Assembly: GCA_945877365.1 (NCBI GenBank)
Contig: CAMCRV010000001.1
Span: 91,834 to 155,833 of the forward strand
From: an uncultured Clostridia bacterium
GTDB lineage: Bacteria; Bacillota; Clostridia; Oscillospirales; Oscillospiraceae
Direction of reading: 5' to 3'
DNA length: 64,000 nucleotides
In this document: piece by piece, positions 57,893 through 64,000 of the stretch
Numbering within the stretch: the stretch's first letter is position 1
Layout of the letters: every line of letters starts with the position of its first letter
The notes under the pieces: generated by a model
Told to the model about the DNA's origin: nothing
What the model saw: only the letters and a program-made list of their open reading frames with translations
Database searches by the model: none
Translations under genes and position numbers: made by a program

Positions 57893-58530
57893 TACAGACC
57901 CAGTTCCTCCCCCACAAGGATAAACTTGATTCTCCCGGCAGGGCGGCAGTTTCTCGTAATCAGAATCTGGTTGCAGATACACTCCGGGCTTTTGCAGTCT
58001 GCGCAGGAGCCAGTGACTTCACAGGGCGTCTGGTTGGGAAAGCGCTGCTTGTTCATGGGGGCGGCAATGGTTCTGGCCCGGGTCACGGCATTCTCCAGCG
58101 TATCGGCCACCTTGTTCATTCCGGCAACCACAATTACGCTTTCGGGGCCGTAGACAATAGCAGCAACCCGGTTGCCGGTTCCGTCAATATTCACCATCTC
58201 GCCGTCCATGCTCAGAGCGTTGGCACCGGTGAGGAACACATCTGCCAGCAGGGACTTTTTGAAAAGAGCCGTTCTCTCCTCCGGAGTCCTGCAGGCGGCG
58301 CGATCCAGTGCCTGATAATTGCCCTTTCGGATGGCATCGATGAGGCCGATCTGCTCGGCAGTCAGGCTGCCGCCCCAGCCCACGGTGGAACCCTCGGGAA
58401 TCAGCTCCAGTGCCTTGGACAGCGCGGAGGTGGAATTCTCGCAGTAATAAGCATCAAAATGGCGGCTGCGAAGGTTCTTCACCAGAATCTGCCCGCGTTT
58501 TTCATAGTATTTCTTCTCAAACTCAGTCAT
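57892..58530 (-). CDS. LUD-domain (LutC/YkgG-type) protein
   Basis: 212 residues: STVGWGGSLTAEQIGLIDAI, LLADVFLTGANALSMDGEMV, NIDGTGNRVAAIVYGPE and the C-terminal Cys-rich GSCADCKSPECICNQI. Stand-alone LUD proteins of this type are common in Clostridia and annotated as lactate-utilisation proteins, though lutA and lutB are absent here. The four C-terminal cysteines could bind a metal or iron-sulfur centre. It starts at ATG 58530 with GGGAGG and is first in a pair with the GtrA gene. Confidence 0.85.
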   Translation of the reverse strand: MTEFEKKYYEKRGQILVKNLRSRHFDAYYCENSTSALSKALELIPEGSTVGWGGSLTAEQIGLIDAIRKGNYQALDRAACRTPEERTALFKKSLLADVFLTGANALSMDGEMVNIDGTGNRVAAIVYGPESVIVVAGMNKVADTLENAVTRARTIAAPMNKQRFPNQTPCEVTGSCADCKSPECICNQILITRNCRPAGRIKFILVGEELGL

Positions 58531-58553
58531 GGTATTTCCTCCCGTTTTTTCTT

Positions 58554-58582
58554 ATCATACTAAATATTCTCAGAAATGTAAA
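58554..58582 (-). promoter_or_regulatory. Promoter of the LUD-GtrA pair
   Basis: On the minus strand: TTTACA (58577-58582), 17 bp, TATGAT (58554-58559). Confidence 0.75.
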
Positions 58583-58609
58583 GGTTTTTTCCCAGGCAAC
58601 AGCAGGAAG

Positions 58610-58641
58610 AATCCCCTGTCTTCCGCAGAAAACAGGGAATT
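58610..58641. repeat. Left terminator-derived flanking repeat of element copy 1
   Basis: A 32-nt stretch matching 58844-58875 at 31 of 32 positions. It carries the arms CCCTGT and ACAGGG and the same 12-nt loop (CTTCCGCAGAAA) as the yajC terminator, but its outer stem is not complementary. It looks like a duplicated, partly decayed copy of that terminator. Confidence 0.8.
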
Positions 58642-58643
58642 GA

Positions 58644-58839
58644 GATTGTCAGAGGCCTCGCAGAGTTTGCCGCGTATGCGGCAAAGAGGATCTAAATCAT
58701 TTTCTGTCAGGGCGTGTACCTGACAGAAAATACATATCAGGCTGCAAGTGTGGATTATGTTTTCTATCTAGAAAACATAATCTGCGCGCAGCAGACTGCA
58801 ATACTCTGTCGAAAATCTCCAAAAGGGGATTTTCGACAG
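58644..58839. repeat. Structured interspersed element, copy 1
   Basis: About 196 bp, related over its whole length to copy 2 at 63097-63293. It contains in order: hairpin A TTTGCCGC/GCGGCAAA (58666-58685), hairpin B with a 13-bp stem and GCGTGTA loop (58699-58731), the conserved CAGGCTGCAAGTGTGG, hairpin C with a 13-bp stem (58753-58782), the conserved CTGCGCGCAGCAGACTGCA, and hairpin D CTGTCGAAAATC/GATTTTCGACAG (58806-58839). No ORF of note. It lies between yajC and the LUD gene. Orientation and transcription are unknown. Confidence 0.85.
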
Positions 58840-58879
58840 GTAAAATCCCCTGTCTTCCGCAGAAAACAGGGGATTTTAC
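58840..58879 (-). terminator. Terminator after yajC, right flank of element copy 1
   Basis: A perfect 14-bp stem (GTAAAATCCCCTGT with ACAGGGGATTTTAC) and a 12-nt loop, directly after the yajC stop on the minus strand. The inner 32 nt are repeated at 58610-58641 on the other side of the element. Confidence 0.8.
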
Positions 58880-58880
58880 C

Positions 58881-59258
58881 TTACTGATTCTTCTCAGCCT
58901 TCTTGGCGGCCTTAGCCTTGGCTTTGGCCTCCTGATCCTTCTGAGCCTGAGCCTTGGCAGCCTCTGCAGCAGTCTCGTTGCTGGAGATTGCCCACTTGGC
59001 AAACTCAATGCGAACCTGATCTGCGCTGGTCTCAATGACGATCTTATCTTCCTTGACATTGACCACAGTTCCGATGATGCCGCCGATGGTGGTGATCTTG
59101 TCACCGGTCTTGACGGAGGCGCGCATCTGCTCAGCTTCCTTCTTGCGCTTGTTCTCGGGACGGATCAGCATGAAGTAGAAGATTGCCAGCATGGCAACCA
59201 GCATGATGATGGAGCTACCCATGCCGGCAGCGCCAGTGCTTGTCAGAAAATGAACCAT
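58881..59258 (-). CDS. yajC: Preprotein translocase subunit YajC
   Basis: 125 residues from ATG 59258, chosen by the AAAGGAG site 8 nt upstream. One membrane helix (about 12-32, SSIIMLVAMLAIFYFMLIRP) and the cytoplasmic core KKEAEQMRASVKTGDKITTI, GGIIGTVVNV, then an Ala/Lys-rich tail. YajC associates with SecDF and the Sec translocon. It sits after tgt and queA, its usual neighbours. Confidence 0.94.
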   Translation of the reverse strand: MVHFLTSTGAAGMGSSIIMLVAMLAIFYFMLIRPENKRKKEAEQMRASVKTGDKITTIGGIIGTVVNVKEDKIVIETSADQVRIEFAKWAISSNETAAEAAKAQAQKDQEAKAKAKAAKKAEKNQ

Positions 59259-59336
59259 TGAAAAAACTCCTTTATGTGTAATCATCCCAGTTATTATAGC
59301 ATTATTCCAATAAAATGCAAGGAAAATTTGTGCCCC

Positions 59337-60467
59337 TTAAATTCTTCTGGACAGCTTTTCCGAGTATTCGGCGCGGAAAGCCGCGAAGCTGCCCTCGTCC
59401 AGAGCCGTCCGGATCCGCTCCATGAGCTTATTGTAGAAATACAGGTTGTGCATGACGCAAAGCCGCATAGCCAGCATTTCCTCGGCAATAAACAGATGCC
59501 GGATATAGGCTCGGGAATATCGGCGGCATACGGGGCAATCGCACTGAGGGTCTATGGGACGCTCATCCAGCTGATATTTGGCGTTTTTCAGGTTGATGGC
59601 CCCCTCCCAAGTGAACAGCCGGGCATGGCGGGCATTTCTGGCAGGCATCACGCAGTCGAAAAAGTCCACACCCCGGGCAACCGCCTCAATAATGTTGGTG
59701 GGTGTGCCCACGCCCATGAGGTAACGGGTCTTGTCCGCAGGCATATAAGGCTCCACGGCCTCGATGATGTCGTACATCTCCTCCGCGGTCTCTCCCACTG
59801 CCAGACCGCCGATGGCGTAGCCCGGCAGATCCAGATCCGCGATGCGCTTCATGTGATCCACCCGGATATCGGCATAGGTTCCGCCCTGATTGATGCCCCA
59901 TAGCATCTGATTCTGGTTGACCGTATCCGGAAGGGCGTTGAGCCGGGCATTTTCCGCCTTGCACCGCACCAGCCAGCGATAAGTGCGGTCTACGCTCTTC
60001 TGAACATAGTCCCGCGGGGACGGATTCTCGATACACTCGTCAAAGGCCATGCAGATGTCGCTGCCCAGATTGGACTGGATCTGCATACTCTCCTCCGGCC
60101 CCATGAAGATCTTATGGCCGTCAATATGGGAGGCGAAGGTGACGCCCTCCTCTTTGATCTTCCGCAGAGATGCCAGACTGAACACCTGAAATCCACCGGA
60201 ATCCGTCAGAATTGGCCCATCCCAAGTCATGAACTTATGCAGTCCACCCATTTGCCGGACAACCTGATCTGTAGGCCGCAGATGCAGATGGTAGGTATTG
60301 CTCAGCTCCACCTGACAGCCGATATTCTTCAGATCCTCCGCACTCAGAGCACCCTTAATCGCTCCCTGTGTGCCAACATTCATAAAGACAGGGGTTTGCA
60401 CAGTGCCATGGGCACAGGTAAAAACGCCGCGACGCGCCTTGCCCTCTGTTTTCTTGAGTTCAAACAT
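59337..60467 (-). CDS. tgt: tRNA-guanine transglycosylase
   Basis: 376 residues: VFMNVGTQGAIKG, WDGPILTDSGGFQVFSL (nucleophile region), SDICMAFDECI, YAIGGLAVGE, VMPARNARHARLFT and the zinc motif CDCPVCRRYSRAYIRHLF. It swaps guanine 34 for preQ1 in tRNAs reading NAU/NAC codons. In this operon queA, which acts on its product, lies upstream, with a GNAT gene between. Confidence 0.97.
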   Translation of the reverse strand: MFELKKTEGKARRGVFTCAHGTVQTPVFMNVGTQGAIKGALSAEDLKNIGCQVELSNTYHLHLRPTDQVVRQMGGLHKFMTWDGPILTDSGGFQVFSLASLRKIKEEGVTFASHIDGHKIFMGPEESMQIQSNLGSDICMAFDECIENPSPRDYVQKSVDRTYRWLVRCKAENARLNALPDTVNQNQMLWGINQGGTYADIRVDHMKRIADLDLPGYAIGGLAVGETAEEMYDIIEAVEPYMPADKTRYLMGVGTPTNIIEAVARGVDFFDCVMPARNARHARLFTWEGAINLKNAKYQLDERPIDPQCDCPVCRRYSRAYIRHLFIAEEMLAMRLCVMHNLYFYNKLMERIRTALDEGSFAAFRAEYSEKLSRRI

Positions 60468-60470
60468 TCC

Positions 60471-61022
60471 TTACTTCTCCTTCTCGGGGTTATAGAGGAT
60501 ATACAGCTTTGTGGGTTCTATGGTGTCCATCCGTGTCTGATAGAGAATGTCCTTCAGATAGCGGAAGCCACATTTTTCGATGACCCTGGCTGACTGGCTG
60601 TTGCGGAGAAAGTGTCCGCAGGTGAGATAGTCCAGCTTCAGCTCCCGAAAGCTGTAGTCAATCACGGCCTGCACAGCCTCCGGCATCAGTCCCCTGCCCC
60701 AGTACGCTTTGCTCAGAGCATAGCCGATCTCATAACCTTCCAACTCTTTCGGAAGGTTAAGGTTTTCGTCCCGTCCCTCCAGCCCAAGAGAGCCAATGGC
60801 ATGACCGTTTTCCCGCAGTTCCAATGCAAAAGTATGCTTACCCTCCATAAACAGGTTCAGGATTTTCCGGGACTCTTCCATGGATTGATGGTGTGCCCAC
60901 CCGGCCATTTCCCCCACGCCCTCAACAGAAGCATAGGTATAGAAATCCTCCAGATCGCTGTCCTGCCAGGGTCGCAGAATCAGCCGCGGTGTCTCAATTC
61001 TGGTTTTGGAGATATCAATCAC
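60471..61022 (-). CDS. RimJ/RimL-type GNAT acetyltransferase within the queuosine operon
   Basis: 183 residues from GTG 61022, set by GGAGG 5 nt upstream; the frame overlaps queA by 8 nt. The sequence has the RimJ/RimL pattern: [51 protein letters not shown] (CoA loop) and [16 protein letters not shown]. It ends 3 bp before tgt. Its place between queA and tgt is unusual; it may act on a tRNA-modification or ribosomal protein, or be a passenger. The substrate is unknown. Confidence 0.87.
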   Translation of the reverse strand: MIDISKTRIETPRLILRPWQDSDLEDFYTYASVEGVGEMAGWAHHQSMEESRKILNLFMEGKHTFALELRENGHAIGSLGLEGRDENLNLPKELEGYEIGYALSKAYWGRGLMPEAVQAVIDYSFRELKLDYLTCGHFLRNSQSARVIEKCGFRYLKDILYQTRMDTIEPTKLYILYNPEKEK

Positions 61023-62052
61023 GGCGTCCTCCATAGATGTACATGGCATCCCCGAAGGAGAAGAAGCGGTAACGCTCCTTCACAGCTTCTGCATAAGCTG
61101 CCAGCACGGTCTCCCGTCCGGCAAAGGCGGACACCAGCATCACCAATGTACTCTCCGGCAGATGGAAATTGGTAATCAGGGCATCCATGGCCTTGAACCG
61201 ATAGCCCGGATAGATGAAGATATCCGTCCATCTGGACTTGGCTGCAAAGGTTCCGTCCTCGTTGACAAGGGATTCCAGCGTCCGGCAGGAGGTGGTTCCC
61301 ACACAGACAATCCGTCCCCCGGCTGCTCTGGTTTTGTTGAGGATGGCAGCTGTCTCGTCATTCATCATGCACAGCTCGCTGTGCATATGGTGTTCCAGAA
61401 CCTCCTCCGTCTTCACCGGGCGGAAGGTGCCAAGCCCAACATGGAGGGTGACAAAGGCCGTATTCACGCCCTTTGCCCGGATGGCATCCAGCAGCTCCTG
61501 GGTAAAGTGCAAACCGGCAGTGGGGGCCGCGGCGGAGCCAACCTCCCGGGAATAGACGGTCTGATACCGCTCCTGATCCTCCAGTTCTGCCTTGATGTAG
61601 GGCGGCAAAGGCATTTTTCCCAGCCGCTCCAGCACTTCCAGAAAAATTCCGGTATAGTGGAATTCCACCACCCGGTTTCCATCCTCCTGTACGGCTCTGA
61701 CGGTGGCAGTCAGCTCACCATTTCCAAAAATCACTTCGCTGCCCACCTGCATTTTCCGTCCGGGCTTGCAAAGGCACTCCCAGCAGCGGTCTCCCAGATC
61801 CCGAAGCAGCAGCACCTCCACGGCGCCGCCGGTGGGACGATGACCCAGAAGCCGGGCAGGCAAAACCCGGGAATCGTTCATCACCAGACAGTCGCCGGGG
61901 TTCAGGTAGTCGATGATATCATAAAAATGCTTATGCTCCCACTCCCCTGTTTCCCGGTTCAGGCACAGCAGACGGGAGGTATCCCGTTTTTCCAGAGGTG
62001 TCTGAGCAATCAGCTCCTCCGGAAGGTCATAGTAAAAATCATGGGTTTTCAA
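61015..62052 (-). CDS. queA: S-adenosylmethionine:tRNA ribosyltransferase-isomerase
   Basis: 345 residues: [68 protein letters not shown] and [17 protein letters not shown]. It converts preQ1-tRNA to epoxyqueuosine-tRNA. The start is a TTG at 62052 with GAGG 7 nt upstream. A 12-codon ORF just before it ends with its TGA overlapping this TTG. Confidence 0.96.
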   Translation of the reverse strand: MKTHDFYYDLPEELIAQTPLEKRDTSRLLCLNRETGEWEHKHFYDIIDYLNPGDCLVMNDSRVLPARLLGHRPTGGAVEVLLLRDLGDRCWECLCKPGRKMQVGSEVIFGNGELTATVRAVQEDGNRVVEFHYTGIFLEVLERLGKMPLPPYIKAELEDQERYQTVYSREVGSAAAPTAGLHFTQELLDAIRAKGVNTAFVTLHVGLGTFRPVKTEEVLEHHMHSELCMMNDETAAILNKTRAAGGRIVCVGTTSCRTLESLVNEDGTFAAKSRWTDIFIYPGYRFKAMDALITNFHLPESTLVMLVSAFAGRETVLAAYAEAVKERYRFFSFGDAMYIYGGRRD

Positions 62053-62084
62053 GCGGATTCCTCAATTCTTTCAGTTTTTTGCAT
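62049..62084 (-). CDS. Possible 11-residue leader ORF coupled to queA
   Basis: ATG 62084, preceded by AAAGGAG, opens an 11-residue ORF ([11 protein letters not shown]) whose TGA stop overlaps the queA TTG start (TTGA). The queA ribosome site lies inside it, so it could set queA translation by coupling. There is no other support. Confidence 0.3.
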   Translation of the reverse strand: MQKTERIEESA

Positions 62085-62105
62085 ACTCTCCTTTATACTT
62101 GTCCT

Positions 62106-62134
62106 AGTATAGCCCAAACCGCGTATTTTTGCAA
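62106..62134 (-). promoter_or_regulatory. Promoter of the queA operon
   Basis: On the minus strand: TTGCAA (62129-62134), 17 bp, TATACT (62106-62111). Confidence 0.7.
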
Positions 62135-62183
62135 CAGACAAAATACCTTTCCCCGGCATATATTGGCATGGAGGTATCAGCTT

Positions 62184-63059
62184 ATGAAAAAACCTGTTTT
62201 CACCGGAGCCTGTACGGCTCTGGTTACCCCATTTTCCAATGGAAAAGTGGATTATTCCATGCTCCGCAAGCTGCTGCACCGGCAGATGGCCGCAGGAATC
62301 CACGCCGTTGTCCTCTGCGGAACCACCGGAGAGGCGCCCACCCTGACGGATGAAGAAAAACTCACCATATTTCAGCAGGCAAAGGAATTCACTGGAGACG
62401 ACTGCACCATCATTGCAGGCACGGGTTCCAACAGCACACAGCACGCGCTGACTCTGAGCCGTGCGGCGGAAGAAGTGGGAGCAGATGCCCTTCTGGTGGT
62501 CAGCCCCTACTACAACAAGGCAACCGCAGAAGGGCTGCTGGCTCATTATACCGCCGTCGCCGGCGCGGTACATATTCCGGTGATAGCCTACAATGTACCG
62601 GGGAGAACCGGCGTGGACATTCCCGTGGAGGTTTATGCCCAGCTGGCGGAGATTCCCAATATTGCAGGGGTCAAGGAGGCCAGCTCTGACATTACCAAAA
62701 TCAACCGGATTCGCGCCGCCTGCCCCGGGGATTTCTCCGTATGGAGCGGCAATGACAGCATGATTGTTCCGGTGATGGCCTTGGGCGGTCAGGGAGTTAT
62801 CTCCGTCCTGTCCAACCTTCTGCCGGTGGAGACCCAGGCCATGGCGCAGGCTGCCCTGGACGGGGATTTTGACACCGCCGCCGCATTGCAGATTCAACTG
62901 ACACCCCTGATCGATCTGCTGTTCTCCGAGCCCAATCCCATCCCCGTGAAGGCAGCCATGGAGCTGCTGGGACTGGACTGCGGAAGCTGCCGTATGCCTC
63001 TGACTCCCCTTTCATCCGGCAACCTGAAAAAACTCAAGCAGGTTCTTTCCCTGCAATAA
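62184..63059 (+). CDS. dapA: 4-hydroxy-tetrahydrodipicolinate synthase
   Basis: 291 residues from ATG 62184 (GGAGG 9 nt upstream). Motifs: FTGACTALVTPFSNGKVDY, VLCGTTGEAPTL, LLVVSPYYNKATAEGLLAHY, IAYNVPGRTGVDI (catalytic Tyr) and IAGVKEASSD (Schiff-base Lys). It condenses pyruvate with aspartate semialdehyde for lysine and diaminopimelate; in spore-formers its product also feeds dipicolinate. It is monocistronic and divergent from queA. No lysine riboswitch fits in the short leader. Confidence 0.97.
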   Translation: MKKPVFTGACTALVTPFSNGKVDYSMLRKLLHRQMAAGIHAVVLCGTTGEAPTLTDEEKLTIFQQAKEFTGDDCTIIAGTGSNSTQHALTLSRAAEEVGADALLVVSPYYNKATAEGLLAHYTAVAGAVHIPVIAYNVPGRTGVDIPVEVYAQLAEIPNIAGVKEASSDITKINRIRAACPGDFSVWSGNDSMIVPVMALGGQGVISVLSNLLPVETQAMAQAALDGDFDTAAALQIQLTPLIDLLFSEPNPIPVKAAMELLGLDCGSCRMPLTPLSSGNLKKLKQVLSLQ

Positions 63060-63066
63060 GCGCAAA

Positions 63067-63093
63067 AGCACCCCTGACGCAAGTCAGGGGTGC
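63067..63093 (+). terminator. dapA terminator, left flank of element copy 2
   Basis: An 11-bp stem GCACCCCTGAC with GTCAGGGGTGC and a GCAA loop, 7 nt after the dapA stop. The same 27 nt recur without change at 63298-63324. Confidence 0.88.
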
Positions 63094-63096
63094 CCA

Positions 63097-63293
63097 GCTC
63101 GTCAAAAAAGCCTCGCAGAGTTTGCCGCGTACGCGGCAAACAAGGTCTAAAGTCGTTTTGTGTCAGGGCGTGTACCTGACACAAAACACATCTCAGGCTG
63201 CAAGTGTGGAATGTGTTCGCCTATGGCGAACACATTCTGCGCGCAGCAGACTGCAAAAACCTGTCGAAAAGCCTCGAAGGGGATTTTCGACAG
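63097..63293. repeat. Structured interspersed element, copy 2
   Basis: About 197 bp, related to copy 1. The same four hairpins occur in order: A TTTGCCGC/GCGGCAAA (63121-63140), B with a 13-bp stem and the same GCGTGTA loop (63155-63187), C with a 13-bp stem (63209-63237) and D CTGTCGAAAA/TTTTCGACAG (63261-63293). Stems B and C differ from copy 1 at several positions but stay fully paired; loops and the single-stranded CAGGCTGCAAGTGTGG and CTGCGCGCAGCAGACTGCA segments are identical. It lies between the convergent dapA and tyrS genes. Confidence 0.87.
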
Positions 63294-63297
63294 TCTG

Positions 63298-63324
63298 AGC
63301 ACCCCTGACGCAAGTCAGGGGTGC
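63298..63324 (-). terminator. tyrS terminator, right flank of element copy 2
   Basis: The same hairpin as at 63067-63093, identical over 27 nt, 7 nt from the tyrS stop on the minus strand. Being symmetrical, it can end tyrS transcription. Confidence 0.85.
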
Positions 63325-63331
63325 AGACATA

Positions 63332-64000
63332 TCAAGCCAGAACAGCCTTGTGGAAGACCTTCTTACCCTTGCGGATGCGAACGCCTTCCTTCAGCATTTC
63401 CTCGGTGACAGCGAACTGGGCAGAGGGAACCTTTTCATCGTTCACCAGAACGCCGCCCTGCTCCACCAGCTGGCGCGCCTGCTTGTTGGAGGGAGCCAGA
63501 CCACAGGCAACCATCAGATTCAAAATGCCAATTTTACCGTCAGTCAGCTTGTCAGCGGTGATCTCGGTGGTGGGCATATTGGCATCGTCGCCGCCGCCCA
63601 CAAACAGGGCTCTGGCAGCAGCCTTGGCCTTCTCTGCCTCCTCCTCACCGTGCACCAGCTTGGTCAGCTCGTAGGCCAGAATCTCCTTGGCAGTGTTCAG
63701 CTGGGCATCCTTCCAGTCGGACATGGCATCGATTTCCTCCAGCGGCAGGAAGGTGAGCATCCGGATACACTTCAGGACATCGGCGTCCTCCACATTGCGC
63801 CAGTACTGGTAGAACTCAAAGGGCGAAGTCTTATTCGGGTCAAGCCACACAGCGCCGGAGGCGGTCTTGCCCATCTTCTTGCCCTCGGAGTTCAGCAGCA
63901 GAGTGATGGTCATGGCGTGGGCATCCTTACCCAGCTTCCGGCGGATCAGCTCGGTGCCGCCCAGCATATTGCTCCACTGGTCGTTGCCGCCGAACTGCAT
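63332..64000 (-). CDS. tyrS: Tyrosyl-tRNA synthetase, C-terminal part
   Basis: 222 residues are visible; the 5' end lies beyond the right edge, so the ATG-like codon at 64000 is internal. The class I core continues with MQFGGNDQWSNMLGG (tyrosine/tRNA site) and the signature loop KKMGKTASGAVWLDP (KMSKS equivalent, here KMGKT). The C-terminal 65 residues form an S4 RNA-binding domain (KQARQLVEQGGVLVNDEKV). It charges tRNA-Tyr. Its transcript ends at the hairpin flanking the structured element. Confidence 0.96.
   Translation of the reverse strand: MQFGGNDQWSNMLGGTELIRRKLGKDAHAMTITLLLNSEGKKMGKTASGAVWLDPNKTSPFEFYQYWRNVEDADVLKCIRMLTFLPLEEIDAMSDWKDAQLNTAKEILAYELTKLVHGEEEAEKAKAAARALFVGGGDDANMPTTEITADKLTDGKIGILNLMVACGLAPSNKQARQLVEQGGVLVNDEKVPSAQFAVTEEMLKEGVRIRKGKKVFHKAVLA

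Noticed and set aside
58644..58839. Group II intron or known riboswitch
   Set aside because: Too short for a group II intron, with no domain V-like hairpin and AY bulge recognised and no reverse transcriptase. No riboswitch core that I know matches the conserved loops.
58610..58879. CRISPR array or simple tandem repeat
   Set aside because: There are only two flanking repeats, no regular spacers and no cas genes. The flanks match the local terminator instead.
62100..62183. Lysine riboswitch before dapA
   Set aside because: The leader is too short and lacks the multi-helix core of the L box; no terminator precedes dapA.

Overview
The window is one stretch of a low-to-moderate GC Gram-positive chromosome. 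Sporulation genes (spoIID, spoIIR, spoVAD, spoVAE), AddAB in place of RecBCD, an IreB homologue, VanZ and GtrA proteins, a T-box leader and strong AGGAGG ribosome sites point to an endospore-forming member of the Clostridia, most likely an Oscillospiraceae/Ruminococcaceae-type gut anaerobe. This placement rests on gene content and protein style only. Nearly all DNA is coding, organised as short operons on both strands separated by clear Rho-independent terminators.

Layout. 1-5.2 kb: start of a nucleoside kinase, spoIID, a stand-alone E2-like acyltransferase and an MBOAT/SGNH acyl-transfer pair. 5.2-13.8 kb: an HTH-flavoprotein fusion, a NagD-type HAD phosphatase, pepD, a GH25 lysozyme lipoprotein with a 5'-nucleotidase, a GNAT and an RluA-type synthase. 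13.9-15.0 kb: a short AT-rich accessory patch between tRNA-Ser and tRNA-Thr, with an integrase remnant and two small ORFs. 15.1-23.5 kb: family 4 uracil-DNA glycosylase, an odd DD-carboxypeptidase homologue, a ComEA-like/two-component/GerMN/xth operon, and an nnrD-lipoprotein-mazF operon. 23.5-31.4 kb: T-box-controlled pheST, ireB, an NlpC/P60 hydrolase, spoVAD-spoVAE and a tiny Asn/Gln-only ORF. 31.4-41.4 kb: addBA, spoIIR, ispE, DUF378, and a zinc-ribbon/Ig-like membrane protein. 41.5-45.3 kb: a pseudokinase-like receptor with extracellular FN3 repeats, and VanZ. 45.3-53.4 kb: a complete chorismate-to-Phe/Tyr operon (aroF tyrA aroB aroA aroC pheA aroE-aroK aroQ). 53.4-64 kb: ABC exporter, GtrA, LUD protein, the queA-tgt-yajC cluster, dapA and the 3' part of tyrS.

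Two things stand out. First, the aromatic operon is preceded by a 22-codon leader ORF in which 8 of 9 consecutive codons are Phe or Tyr, followed by mutually exclusive RNA pairings and an intrinsic terminator: a ribosome-mediated attenuator, an unexpected control type in this group, where T-boxes usually do this job. Second, two diverged copies of a roughly 196-bp hairpin-rich element (58.6 and 63.1 kb) keep their stems by compensatory changes. Each lies between two copies of its own local terminator hairpin, as if a structured element inserted at terminators and duplicated them. Both are read directly from the sequence; the interpretations are inference.
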